Part shown: positions 1-8,148 of the stretch, in pieces
Position numbering within the stretch: position 1 is the stretch's first letter
How the letters are laid out: every line of letters begins with the position of its first letter
Source of the DNA: Thiothrix fructosivorans
Lineage (GTDB): Bacteria > Pseudomonadota > Gammaproteobacteria > Thiotrichales > Thiotrichaceae
NCBI RefSeq assembly: GCF_017349355.1
Contig: NZ_JAFMPM010000006.1
Span: forward strand, 1,302,001 to 1,366,000
Length of the DNA stretch: 64,000 nucleotides
Reading direction: 5' to 3'
Notes under the pieces: generated by a model
The model's input: only the letters and a program-made list of their open reading frames with translations
Told to the model about the DNA's origin: nothing
The model's database searches: none
Position numbers and translations under genes: made by a program

Positions 1-1
1 T

Positions 2-607
2 TTGATGAAAGCGGTAAAACGTTTTGACCCTGATATGAATGTGCGGTTGATTTCGTTTGCGGTGCATTGGATTCGCGCCGAGATTCACGAATTCATCCTG
101 CGTAACTGGAAAATTGTTAAAGTCGCCACGACCAAAGCCCAACGCAAATTATTCTTTAACTTGCGTAGCAGCAAAAAGCGCTTGGGTTGGTTAAATCAAG
201 AAGAAGCGCAGTCAATGGCGGCAGACTTAGGCGTGAGCACGGCGGAAGTGCTGGAAATGGAAAAACGCATGAGTGCGCACGATGTCGCATTTGATCTGAG
301 CGTGGATCAAGACGATGACGATACCAGTAATTTCTCACCCAGCCAGTACCTCACTGCAGAATCCGCTGATCCCGCCGAACGTTTAGAAGCGGAAGAGTGG
401 GATGCGTACACGCGTGAACGTTTCCAGAATGCAATGGCTGGTTTGGATGCACGGAGTCGCGATATTCTCGCCAGTCGTTGGTTGGTCGAAGAAAAAGCCA
501 CGTTGCACGAGCTGGCTGAAAAGTACAGTGTGTCTGCTGAGCGTATCCGCCAATTGGAAAATGCCGCAGTGAACAAGCTACGCTTAGCGGTGGTCGAAGC
601 TGCATAA
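2..607 (+). CDS. rpoH: RNA polymerase heat-shock sigma factor RpoH (sigma-32), 3' part
   Basis: Sigma-70 family factor that directs RNA polymerase to heat-shock promoters. The window starts inside the gene: 201 codons are present against about 285 in the family, so roughly the first 80 residues are missing and the first codon shown is internal. Visible parts are the region 2.3/2.4 segment (SFAVHWIRAEIHEFILRNW), the sigma-32-specific RpoH box QRKLFFNLR, and the C-terminal region 4.2 helix-turn-helix ending in SAERIRQLE. The RpoH box separates it from RpoD and RpoS. A strong hairpin terminator follows the stop codon directly. Identification is very secure. Confidence 0.97.
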   Translation: MMKAVKRFDPDMNVRLISFAVHWIRAEIHEFILRNWKIVKVATTKAQRKLFFNLRSSKKRLGWLNQEEAQSMAADLGVSTAEVLEMEKRMSAHDVAFDLSVDQDDDDTSNFSPSQYLTAESADPAERLEAEEWDAYTRERFQNAMAGLDARSRDILASRWLVEEKATLHELAEKYSVSAERIRQLENAAVNKLRLAVVEAA

Positions 608-634
608 AAAAAAGCCGCGAAAGCGGCTTTTTTT
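608..634 (+). terminator. Rho-independent terminator of rpoH
   Basis: A run of A, the stem AAAGCCGC / GCGGCTTT with a GAAA loop, and a T run follow the rpoH stop codon immediately. The A run before the stem means it could also stop transcription coming from the right. Confidence 0.9.
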
Positions 635-651
635 ACATCAACGTATTTGGT

Positions 652-747
652 TTAACCAAAGAACGCGACGGATAGGAAGCTGAACCAAGCCAGAGCAATC
701 ATCCCAACCACGATAATCATCGGAATACCAAAATCCCAGCTAAACAT
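652..747 (-). CDS. 31-residue single-helix membrane peptide (copy 1)
   Basis: I do not recognise a named family. The ORF encodes 31 residues, beginning MFSWDFGIP and ending with a WFSF motif and a C-terminal Gly; nearly all the rest is hydrophobic, giving one membrane helix. It is a clear paralogue of the peptide at 851-946: the shared pattern is MFSxDxGxP, then IVV, then WFSFxSV and a terminal Gly, with equal length. The start ATG at 747 is preceded by a purine-rich stretch (AGAGG about 13 nt upstream). Conservation between the two copies at protein level is the main support for translation. The role is unknown; it is probably an inner-membrane microprotein. Confidence 0.65.
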   Translation of the reverse strand: MFSWDFGIPMIIVVGMIALAWFSFLSVAFFG

Positions 748-798
748 ACCTGCATACCTCTAAAATACTTATGTTTATAGAGGATAAAGGAATAGCTT

Positions 799-819
799 CT
801 CCCTGACAAGATCAGGGAG
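799..819. repeat. 8-bp perfect inverted repeat between the two 31-aa genes
   Basis: CTCCCTGA and TCAGGGAG are separated by 5 nt. No T tract follows on either strand, so it is more likely an RNA processing, stabilising or attenuation stem between the two small genes than a classical terminator. Confidence 0.5.
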
Positions 820-850
820 CACCAATGTACGCCAGCGTGTTATTCCCGAC

Positions 851-946
851 TTAGCCGGAAAAAACCACTGAGAAAAAGCTGAACCAAGAAAATAGAATCA
901 GTGCAACAACAATGGCAGCGGGTAAACCGTAATCAAAACTGAACAT
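851..946 (-). CDS. 31-residue single-helix membrane peptide (copy 2)
   Basis: This 31-residue ORF starts MFSFDYGLPA, has one hydrophobic helix with a WFSFFSV motif, and ends in Gly. It is paralogous to the ORF at 652-747 and lies upstream of it on the same strand, about 100 nt away. A good Shine-Dalgarno (GGAAGGAA) sits about 6 nt before the ATG at 946. Family and function are unknown. The pair looks like a tandem duplication under selection at protein level, since changes between copies are conservative (W/F, F/Y, I/L). Confidence 0.7.
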   Translation of the reverse strand: MFSFDYGLPAAIVVALILFSWFSFFSVVFSG

Positions 947-1039
947 GGGTATTTCCTTCCGAGTGTTTCAATAATCAATGAGCACAGTGTGCCTGAAGCT
1001 ACTCGTGTGAAACTTGATATGGCTCAATGATCTGCTGCT

Positions 1040-1070
1040 GTCATGACGACTTCATGAAAGAATTCATGAA
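1040..1070. promoter_or_regulatory. Three helically phased palindromic octamers
   Basis: GTCATGAC (1040-1047), TTCATGAA (1051-1058) and TTCATGAA (1063-1070) are self-complementary octamers with centres 11 and 12 bp apart, about one helical turn. They lie 40-70 bp upstream of the HNH gene and 95-125 bp upstream of the 31-aa gene on the other strand, where an operator for either promoter would sit. No regulator is identified. Confidence 0.4.
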
Positions 1071-1109
1071 TACTTGATTTATGTCAGAAATCTGTAATGA
1101 TGCTTGACC

Positions 1110-1703
1110 ATGATCAGCTTGAACCAACTCATCCTGCGCACTGATGTCAGTGGGATGCCGTTGGAATGGATACATTTCCAGACGGCAGTCAAACTGTACT
1201 ATTCAAAACAGGTGGCTTACACCTGCGGAACTCCCATTCTCTCGATTCGGGGCGGTATCAACGCCAAAACTGGGCGAGTCAGTCGCATCGAACTCAACTC
1301 CATCATTGCCACCCACGGCAGCAAGCAGCAATTGCATGAAGGTTACGCGCCCCCCCTCAACAATACGTTGCTGTTTCGGCGTGATGATTTTCTTTGCTTG
1401 TACTGCGGTGAACATTTTCAGGAAAAAAACTTGTCGTGTGATCATGTGCATCCACTTGTGTTGGGCGGACGGGATCATTGGACGAATGTTGTGACTGCTT
1501 GTAAACACTGTAACAGCCGCAAGGGTGGGCGCACTCCTGAGCAAGCACACATGCCGCTGTTAGCCATTCCTTTTCAGCCAACCTATGCGGAATACATCTT
1601 TTTGCAAGGGCGCAATATTCTCGCTGATCAGATGGAATTCCTGAGTGCGCACTTCCCGCGTACCAGCAAATTACGCGAACGTGGGCGTATAGTTAGCGTT
1701 TAG
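1110..1703 (+). CDS. HNH endonuclease family protein
   Basis: The 197-residue protein has an HNH nuclease domain in its middle. The CLYCG pair and the later CKHCN pair form a zinc-binding knuckle, between them lies SCDHVHPLVLGG with the catalytic-type His, and WTNVV follows; KGGRTPEQA comes after the second Cys pair. This layout matches the stand-alone HNH proteins common in bacteria and cyanobacteria (HNH_5 type), whose DNA substrate is mostly unknown. The N-terminal 90 residues carry no motif I can name. ATG at 1110 is used; a TTG at 1104 in the same frame is an alternative, and neither has a clear Shine-Dalgarno. The gene stands alone and has no partner methylase. Confidence 0.8.
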   Translation: MISLNQLILRTDVSGMPLEWIHFQTAVKLYYSKQVAYTCGTPILSIRGGINAKTGRVSRIELNSIIATHGSKQQLHEGYAPPLNNTLLFRRDDFLCLYCGEHFQEKNLSCDHVHPLVLGGRDHWTNVVTACKHCNSRKGGRTPEQAHMPLLAIPFQPTYAEYIFLQGRNILADQMEFLSAHFPRTSKLRERGRIVSV

Positions 1704-1761
1704 TTGGGTTGAGCGCGGCATTTTTGCCTATAGTCATCATACGTTGATCAAGGAGTTCTCC

Positions 1762-2541
1762 ATGCCCGAGTCGAATTCATTTTGGAGTTGGTTGTCATCA
1801 CTGTTCCGGCGGCGTACCCCGACTGCGGTGATCACGCCTGCACCAATCCCTACACCCGCGCCTGCTGTATCTACGTCCGTTCCCATACCAGCACCACCCG
1901 CTCCTCCGATATTGAGTGTACCGCCCGTAACATTGCCGGAACGTGAGGTGGTGACGGAAGAATTGCGTGATGCCCCTGCATTACCCCCCGCGCCGCCAAC
2001 GTTGCGTCCTCAAGGTGGTGGTATTGCCCCGACATCCTTGCCGACAGAAGGGTTGAACTTAGGGTTTCGCCGTATTTGGAATAATCACCCAACGGTGGAA
2101 ACGGGGGAAACCTTTCCGTGCCGTGATGCCGAAGGTACGCCAAATTTTGGCAATCAATGCGCAATCCTGATGGGAACGTGTTTATTACGCAGTAATCTGT
2201 TGCAAGGCTACGATAAGCCGACGTGTTGGTATCGTGGGCATGTCGGGCATACCTTGCGGGCGCGCGAAGTGGCGGATTGGATGCGGCGTCATCCTGAGCG
2301 TTTTGGGCGGGTTGAAGTGCGCAGCAATGTGACGTGGGGTGCATTTAAAGGGCGCACGGGTTTCATTTGTTTCCAAAATTTCTGGGGTGAAAACAATCAA
2401 GGAGATCACATCGACTTGTGGGATGGCACGGGTATCTTGATGCGTGAAAAAATCCCCAATTGGGAGGGCCCAGCACTTGCCGATGGTGCGCTGGATTATT
2501 TCGAGCGTTCCGAGGAGGTATGGTTTTGGCCCATCCATTAA
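1762..2541 (+). CDS. Tae4-like peptidoglycan amidase toxin with proline-rich N-terminus
   Basis: The C-terminal 155 residues fit the type VI amidase effector 4 (Tae4) family, which cleaves the D-Glu to mDAP bond of peptidoglycan in rival cells. FGNQCAILMG contains the likely catalytic Cys133, GDHIDLWDG contains the likely His216, and the family's CW and final VWFW are present. The first 100 residues are a short amphipathic start (FWSWLSSLFRRR) followed by a long Pro/Ala-rich linker that is unusual for Tae4. ATG at 1762 is chosen because AAGGAG lies 6 nt upstream; a TTG at 1744 is in frame. The next gene overlaps it by 22 bp and encodes a lipoprotein, a typical toxin-immunity layout. No T6SS structural gene is in the window, so the delivery route is unknown. 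Confidence 0.8.
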   Translation: MPESNSFWSWLSSLFRRRTPTAVITPAPIPTPAPAVSTSVPIPAPPAPPILSVPPVTLPEREVVTEELRDAPALPPAPPTLRPQGGGIAPTSLPTEGLNLGFRRIWNNHPTVETGETFPCRDAEGTPNFGNQCAILMGTCLLRSNLLQGYDKPTCWYRGHVGHTLRAREVADWMRRHPERFGRVEVRSNVTWGAFKGRTGFICFQNFWGENNQGDHIDLWDGTGILMREKIPNWEGPALADGALDYFERSEEVWFWPIH

Positions 2542-3005
2542 GCGTTGTGAATCTCGCCCTGTTAGCCGTGTTATTGGTAGCGTGCGAACCGAAGAAGTCG
2601 GCAGAACAACAACAAACCTTGGTGTTGCCCGAACGTTTGGATGCCCCGCATGTCACGGATCAGATGACCGCTGCCGGTATGGCACTCGCTTTGTGGGATG
2701 ATGCAGGCGGTTGTAAGTTGCAAGTGGGCAAAGCCGCGCCGAGCATTTGGTTAAAGCCGATGGCACCGTGCTATTTTATTAAATCCCCCGGTGGGGAGGT
2801 GGGGCAGGTTTACCGCCATGATAAAACCACATCAGTCGTTGCAGTACTGGGCACGCCCGTTAAAGGCAGGCGTTGTGGTCAGGAAGTGCAGGGCTTGGTA
2901 TTAAAAAGCAATACGGTGACACCTTCAGCCTACGTCATGCAGGGCAGCGTGCATTGCGCTGAGCAAGGTTTGCATAATTTCCAATACGACTTGTTTACGC
3001 GCTAA
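2520..3005 (+). CDS. Predicted lipoprotein, candidate immunity protein for the Tae4-like toxin
   Basis: The 161-residue protein starts with a lipoprotein signal: a hydrophobic helix followed by the lipobox LVAC, so the mature protein is probably anchored in the envelope from its Cys. Four further cysteines (CKL, CYF, RCG, HCA) could form disulfides in the periplasm. The start at 2520 is supported by GAGGAGG just upstream and by the lipobox position; longer forms would spoil the signal peptide. The 22-bp overlap with the amidase gene suggests translational coupling. A periplasmic location is where Tae4 acts, so an immunity role is a reasonable inference, but I do not recognise a Tai4 motif. 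Confidence 0.6.
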   Translation: MVLAHPLSVVNLALLAVLLVACEPKKSAEQQQTLVLPERLDAPHVTDQMTAAGMALALWDDAGGCKLQVGKAAPSIWLKPMAPCYFIKSPGGEVGQVYRHDKTTSVVAVLGTPVKGRRCGQEVQGLVLKSNTVTPSAYVMQGSVHCAEQGLHNFQYDLFTR

Positions 3006-3565
3006 TCGCCTTCGATGACGAAACTTTCACCGAAATTGGTGGGGTAACGGTTGCGTAACTTGGTTTGCAGGGCTTCAGCTTGCGTGCGGGAGTTGTATGC
3101 GCCTACCCGTAGTTTGAACTGCAAGCCGCGTGGCGTGTTTAAGCTCACCAGATAAGCATTATAGCCATCATTTGCCAGTGCATCACGCCACGCATACAGT
3201 TGGCGGGAATCGTAGCCAGCCGCCACTTGTACCGCGTAACGGTTATTGGTGTAGTTGGTGTCTTCGCGCTCACGTACCACTGGCACTTTGCGTTGACTGG
3301 CTTGGATGTAACGCCCGCTGCTGCCAGAATCCCATATATCGTCATCACTGTTATAGCTACCGTGGGTGCTACTACTAGTATTGCCGATTTCCCAACTGGG
3401 TATGTTTAAATTGGGTCGGTAATTCAAAAAAGGTATTTTGCCCGCTTTATACAGCAGTACCAAGGTCACAAAGCCCAACACCAGTAGCAATGAATGCACT
3501 AGCTTAAACACAAAGCCTCGCTGTTTAGCGAGAGAACTTGATGACACCCGATTTGAATTATTCAC
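3002..3565 (-). CDS. SPOR-domain membrane protein
   Basis: The 187-residue protein has a short cytoplasmic N-terminus, one membrane helix (about residues 20-40), a Ser/Asp/Asn-rich linker and a C-terminal SPOR domain (about residues 108-187: RYAVQVAAGYDS, then FKLRVGAY and the helix ending LRNRYP). SPOR domains bind denuded glycan strands at the septum, so a cell-division or envelope role is likely. The start is GTG at 3565 with GAGG upstream. Its 3' end overlaps the convergent lipoprotein gene by 4 bp. Confidence 0.85.
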   Translation of the reverse strand: MNNSNRVSSSSLAKQRGFVFKLVHSLLLVLGFVTLVLLYKAGKIPFLNYRPNLNIPSWEIGNTSSSTHGSYNSDDDIWDSGSSGRYIQASQRKVPVVREREDTNYTNNRYAVQVAAGYDSRQLYAWRDALANDGYNAYLVSLNTPRGLQFKLRVGAYNSRTQAEALQTKLRNRYPTNFGESFVIEGD

Positions 3566-3673
3566 TCCAACCTCATTCGACCTATTGTTACCTTATAACT
3601 ATAGACAAAAAGACGCAGAGAAGGGAGGCACATTTACGCTAAAATTCACGGTTTATTTTATGGCGGATACAAG

Positions 3674-4489
3674 ATGAGCCTTGATATTTGGAATGCTAAC
3701 TTCGCTACGCTGCATCCGTGTTTCCAGCAACTACAAAATGTGCGTTGTTGGGATGGGCTAACTGACTGGGCTACGTGTGAGCATTTAGCGCAATTTTTAC
3801 CCGCTGATTTGTACGCAGCATCGGGTTTGCCGATTGTGTTTGTGCCGCAGGATGACACGCTACCGTTTCCCGAATTGTATTACGAAGAGCGGATTTTCCA
3901 GAAAGGCATGGTATCCACTCGCCCCAATTGGCACGACTTTTTTAATGCGCTGATGTGGTGTCTATACCCGCACAGCAAGGTGATGATTAACGCCCGCCAT
4001 GCGGCGGATATTAGCGAGTACGGCAAGCCGCGCACTGCCCAACGCGATGCTTTAACGGTATTGGACGAAAGTGGCGTGATTATCGTGTCGAGCCGCCGCG
4101 AGCTATTGCAACAGGTGCTGAATTTCGCGTGGGAAGATTTGTTTTGGCACGAACGTGCGGCGTGGGAAAGCGAAATTGCGTGTTTCATGATCGGTCATGC
4201 TACTTTGGAAAAGATGCTCACACCTTACGTGGGAGCAACCGCTCATGCCTTGTTGGTCGAAGTTGATGCGTCGTTCTTCATGCTAACCTTGGCACAACAA
4301 CATACTCATTTGGATACGGTGGTGGCAAAAACGTTGCAACACGGTGGTTTGGCATCGACGGCGCACTTGAATCCATTGCCGTTATTGGGTGTGCCGGAGT
4401 GGTGGGAGAATGCTTCGTTGGCGTTTTATCAAAACAAAACGTATTTCCGTGAAAAAAACCGCGAGCGGGCGGTTAGTATCCTGCGTTAA
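3674..4489 (+). CDS. DUF3025 family protein
   Basis: The 271-residue soluble protein matches the DUF3025 pattern, with the conserved block PNWHDFFNALMWCLYPHSK near residues 84-102 and the later WE-LFW motif. The family is widespread in Beta- and Gammaproteobacteria and its function is unknown. It is divergent from the SPOR gene (108 bp apart). The ATG at 3674 has only a weak Shine-Dalgarno, but the homologous N-terminal region begins close to it. Confidence 0.8.
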   Translation: MSLDIWNANFATLHPCFQQLQNVRCWDGLTDWATCEHLAQFLPADLYAASGLPIVFVPQDDTLPFPELYYEERIFQKGMVSTRPNWHDFFNALMWCLYPHSKVMINARHAADISEYGKPRTAQRDALTVLDESGVIIVSSRRELLQQVLNFAWEDLFWHERAAWESEIACFMIGHATLEKMLTPYVGATAHALLVEVDASFFMLTLAQQHTHLDTVVAKTLQHGGLASTAHLNPLPLLGVPEWWENASLAFYQNKTYFREKNRERAVSILR

Positions 4490-4565
4490 ACACTTTATCC
4501 GTGAATGCGTGTTAGCGGCTTTATTTGGTGCTAACGTTTATCTTTTACCTGAAAGGACAATAACG

Positions 4566-5075
4566 ATGAGTGTTCAAGATGCGTTTGCAGCACCGCGTTC
4601 GGCAGTGCGTGATGTAAATGGTGGCACGGGTGCTATCACCGATACGGTGATTAATGCCCTGAAAAAGACGCGCCCGTGGGTATTATTCTTAGCCATTTTG
4701 GGATTTATCGGGGCAGCACTGACCTTGTTGGTGGGAATTGCTGTCGTGATAAGCAGCATGATGATGGGCAATTTGGAAGGTATGGATGCGGAAATAGCCC
4801 CGTTTGGCAGCGGTATGATGATCGGTGTTGGTGTGTTGTATGCGGTAATGGCAGTGATTTACTTCCTGTCAGCGCTGTATTTATTGCGTTACGCGGGCGC
4901 AATCAAGCGCTTGAGTAGCTCCTTAAGTGTGGCTGATCTCGAAGCCGCGTTGGAGCAGCAAGCGAGTTTCTGGAAATTGATCGGTATTTTGGTGTTGATT
5001 TCCATCGTATTAACGGTGGTCATGCTATTGGCTGGTCTGGGTGGTGCATTGTTTATGGGTGCAGCGGGCTTATAA
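4566..5075 (+). CDS. DUF5362-like inner-membrane protein
   Basis: The 169-residue integral membrane protein has four hydrophobic segments (about residues 37-62, 80-108, 138-160 and the tail). The block LKKTRPWVLFLAILGFIGAA is typical of the DUF5362 group. ATG at 4566 is used because AAAGGA lies 9 nt upstream and the N-terminus is soluble, as in relatives. A longer reading would run back into DUF3025. Function is unknown. Confidence 0.7.
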   Translation: MSVQDAFAAPRSAVRDVNGGTGAITDTVINALKKTRPWVLFLAILGFIGAALTLLVGIAVVISSMMMGNLEGMDAEIAPFGSGMMIGVGVLYAVMAVIYFLSALYLLRYAGAIKRLSSSLSVADLEAALEQQASFWKLIGILVLISIVLTVVMLLAGLGGALFMGAAGL

Positions 5076-5099
5076 GCGGTAGTAAATTTCCGACCGTTT

Positions 5100-5126
5100 G
5101 GAGGAAACTGCTTGCATGTTTCCTCC
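5100..5126. terminator. Hairpin downstream of the DUF5362-like gene
   Basis: The 9-bp stem GGAGGAAAC / GTTTCCTCC has a 9-nt loop and is followed by CTCTTGCC, not a full T tract. It is probably a weak terminator between the membrane protein and the gsp operon. Confidence 0.4.
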
Positions 5127-5172
5127 TCTTGCCTAGAATAAGCCAGCATTATAACAAGAAAGATACATTATC

Positions 5173-6906
5173 ATGCAGGTTGCGACATCCCATGCTCCAG
5201 CCGCACTGTTTGGCGAAAGGCTGGTCAAACTAGGCAAATTAAAACCCGTCGATTTAGAACGCGCCTTGCGTGCGCAGGCTGAAATACGCCAGCCGTTGGG
5301 GAGCGTGTTAGTACGCTTGGGAATGCTCACCGAACAAGAAGTCGCGTTTGTGTTGTCACGGCATTTGAACGTGCGCATGGCGTTGAGCAAAGATTATCCT
5401 TCCATTGCCATCGAAAATCCCGGTATTGCCATTAATTACATGCGCAATGCAGAAATTATCCCCGTGCAGTCCGATGACAATCGCCTGATAGTGGCGATGT
5501 CGAATCCTCAAGACGAATTTGCCAAGCAAGCGATTTGCATGGCGAGTGGCAAATTGATTGATCCATTATTGGGGCTGCCCAGTGAAATTCGTGCCAATAT
5601 TGAACGCCTATACGGTGCGGAAGCGATTAAAAAAGACAACGCAGGCGGTGGTGACGATGATTTTGAAATTACCAGCCACGACAATCATTCGGATGACGTG
5701 GAACACCTGAAAGACATGGCGAGCGAAGCGCCCGTGATTCGTTTGGTGAACCAAATCATGACCAATGCGATGACGCAACGCGCTTCTGACATTCATATTG
5801 AGCCATTCGAGAGTCATCTCAAAGTGCGTTACCGGATTGACGGCGTGATTCACGAAGTCGAATCGCCGCCGCCGCAACTCACCCCCGCGATTATTTCCCG
5901 TCTCAAACTGATGGCGCGGCTCAATATTGCCGAACGCCGTTTGCCACAAGATGGGCGTATCCAGCTCCGAGCGCAGGGTAAGGAAATCGACATGCGGGTA
6001 TCCACCGTCCCTACCATGCACGGCGAAAGCGTGGTCATGCGCTTGCTGGATAAGCACAGCGTCAAACTCGACCTGAATACGCTGGGTTTTTCCGACGATA
6101 ATTTACGCAAAGTGCAACAGCAATTGGACGCACCGCACGGCGTTATTCTGGTCACAGGGCCGACGGGTTCGGGCAAAACCACCACGCTGTATTCCGCCTT
6201 GACGCAATTGAATACCCCAGAAAATAAGGTATTGACCGTCGAAGACCCCGTGGAATACGAACTCGAAGGCATTAACCAAATTCAAGCCAATCCCAAAATC
6301 GGGCTGAATTTTGCGGATGCGCTGCGTTCCATCGTGCGCCAAGACCCCGACATTATTATGATTGGGGAAATGCGTGACGTGGAAACAGCGCGTATCGCCA
6401 TCCAATCCGCACTTACCGGTCACTTGGTATTATCCACCTTGCACACCAACGACGCTGCCAGCGGTATTACCCGTTTGATGGATATGGGGATTGAGGATTA
6501 CCTGATCACATCCACGGTGAATGGCATTTTGGCACAACGTTTAGTGCGTCGCCTGTGTCCGCAATGCCGTGAATCCCACCCCGTTATGCCCGAAATCGAA
6601 CAAGAACTCGGGTTGCGTCAATACCAGCCCGAAGGCGAGTTGCGTTTGTGGCGTGCCAAAGGCTGCAATGCGTGCAGCAACACGGGTTACAAAGGGCGAA
6701 GTGCGATTCACGAAGTCTTGGTGATGGATGATGCCATTCGTCGGCGTATTTTAAAGCACGAAGACGCAGGCGTGTTGCAGGAACAAGCGCGTAAAGGCGG
6801 AATGCGCACCATGTACGAAGACGGCTTGGCTAAGACCCTCAAGGGCGTAACCACGTTGGAAGAAGTCCTGCGCGTGGCGGAGGAAACCCCTAATGCCAAC
6901 GTATAG
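5173..6906 (+). CDS. gspE: Type II secretion ATPase GspE
   Basis: Cytoplasmic hexameric ATPase that powers pseudopilus assembly. The 577 residues comprise an N-terminal MshEN-like domain (about 10-150), then the secretion ATPase core. Walker A is GPTGSGKTT (329-337), the Asp and Walker B segments are present (DPDIIMIGEMRD near 391-402), and the His box ATLHT-like STLHTND follows. The tetracysteine zinc site is CPQC (462/465) and CNAC (498/501), as in GspE/PilB. Adjacent gspF and the pseudopilin genes identify it as GspE and not PilB. It starts a tightly packed operon and overlaps gspF by 14 bp. No gspC or gspD precedes it. Confidence 0.95.
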   Translation: MQVATSHAPAALFGERLVKLGKLKPVDLERALRAQAEIRQPLGSVLVRLGMLTEQEVAFVLSRHLNVRMALSKDYPSIAIENPGIAINYMRNAEIIPVQSDDNRLIVAMSNPQDEFAKQAICMASGKLIDPLLGLPSEIRANIERLYGAEAIKKDNAGGGDDDFEITSHDNHSDDVEHLKDMASEAPVIRLVNQIMTNAMTQRASDIHIEPFESHLKVRYRIDGVIHEVESPPPQLTPAIISRLKLMARLNIAERRLPQDGRIQLRAQGKEIDMRVSTVPTMHGESVVMRLLDKHSVKLDLNTLGFSDDNLRKVQQQLDAPHGVILVTGPTGSGKTTTLYSALTQLNTPENKVLTVEDPVEYELEGINQIQANPKIGLNFADALRSIVRQDPDIIMIGEMRDVETARIAIQSALTGHLVLSTLHTNDAASGITRLMDMGIEDYLITSTVNGILAQRLVRRLCPQCRESHPVMPEIEQELGLRQYQPEGELRLWRAKGCNACSNTGYKGRSAIHEVLVMDDAIRRRILKHEDAGVLQEQARKGGMRTMYEDGLAKTLKGVTTLEEVLRVAEETPNANV

Positions 6907-8128
6907 TTATAAGGCGATTACCCCGCAAGGCGTTGCCAAGGAAGGCACGTTGGAAGCCGCCAGTGAGGCACAAGCGGCGGAAAACTTGAACGCGCAAGGG
7001 CTGATTCCCATCAAAATCAGTGCCGGTAAAAACGCAGCCACGGGGAATAATCCTGCCACCGCCAGCAAAAAGCCGCAGGGTTTATTTGCCAGCAAACACG
7101 TCAGCCAACCTGACATCATGGCGCTGACTCAGCAAATGTCCACTATGTTGAAAGCGGGGCTGCCGTTGGATCGCGCTCTGGGTATCTTGCTGGAAATTGG
7201 CGATAAACCACCCGTGTTGGAATTGGTTCAAGGCATCCAAAACGCTGTGCGCAGCGGGAAACGCTTCGCCGATTCGCTGGAAGAAAGCGGTAAATTTACG
7301 CGTTTCTACGTCAATATGGTACGAGCGGGCGAGGCGGGCGGCTCGATTGATGATGCACTGGCGCGTTTAGTCGACTACATGACGCGTGCTAAAGAATTGC
7401 GTGGCACGGTGATTTCGGCGCTGATTTATCCTGCCATCCTCGCCTTTGTGGCGGTGGTGTCGATTTTTGCCTTGCTGACTTTTGTAGTCCCGCAATTTTC
7501 TTCGATGTTTGCGGATATGGGGGCGGAATTGCCCACGATTACCAAAGTGGTGATGGGAACGTCGGCAACCTTGCAAGAATACTGGTGGGCGGTATTGGGT
7601 GGCTTTCTGCTGATTTTGATGGTAGCGCAATACATTCTCCGCAATGAAAAAGCGCGGACGCGGCTAGATCGCAGCATGTTGAGCTGGCCTATTGTCGGCG
7701 ACCTGATCGGCAAGATCGAAACTGCTCGCTTTTCTCGCAGTTTAGGCACATTGCTGCATAACGGCGTGCCGTTACTCGGTGCGCTGAAAATGGCAAAAAA
7801 TACCGTCGGTAATCGCGTTATGGCAGCAGCGGTAGAAGAATCGGCGGATAGCCTTAAGCAAGGCGAAAGCCTCACCCGTACATTATTGAGCAAAGGCGTA
7901 TTCCCTGCGTATGCCTTGCACATGCTGCGTGTCGGTGAAGAAACCGGACGCATGGAACAACTGTTGCGCGAAGTGGCTGATATTTACGACGACGAAGTAA
8001 AAACATCGGTCAAACAAATGTTGGCATTGCTTGAACCGTTGTTAATCATGATCATGGCAGTCGCTATTTTGTTGATTATCGGCTCAGTCTTATTGCCCAT
8101 GATCAATATGGCAGATTTGGTTAAGTAA
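6893..8128 (+). CDS. gspF: Type II secretion inner-membrane platform protein GspF
   Basis: The 411-residue polytopic platform protein links the GspE ATPase to the pseudopilus. It begins PTYSYKAI as usual, has two T2SSF repeats (about 75-200 and 275-400), and membrane helices near 175-200, 225-245 and 380-405. Length is normal. Its start lies inside the end of gspE (14-bp overlap), indicating translational coupling. Confidence 0.95.
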   Translation: MPTYSYKAITPQGVAKEGTLEAASEAQAAENLNAQGLIPIKISAGKNAATGNNPATASKKPQGLFASKHVSQPDIMALTQQMSTMLKAGLPLDRALGILLEIGDKPPVLELVQGIQNAVRSGKRFADSLEESGKFTRFYVNMVRAGEAGGSIDDALARLVDYMTRAKELRGTVISALIYPAILAFVAVVSIFALLTFVVPQFSSMFADMGAELPTITKVVMGTSATLQEYWWAVLGGFLLILMVAQYILRNEKARTRLDRSMLSWPIVGDLIGKIETARFSRSLGTLLHNGVPLLGALKMAKNTVGNRVMAAAVEESADSLKQGESLTRTLLSKGVFPAYALHMLRVGEETGRMEQLLREVADIYDDEVKTSVKQMLALLEPLLIMIMAVAILLIIGSVLLPMINMADLVK

Positions 8129-8148
8129 TTAATAATAACAAGGAGTTA

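Noticed and set aside
799-819. Rho-independent terminator between the 31-aa genes
   Set aside because: The stem is good but no T tract follows on either strand.
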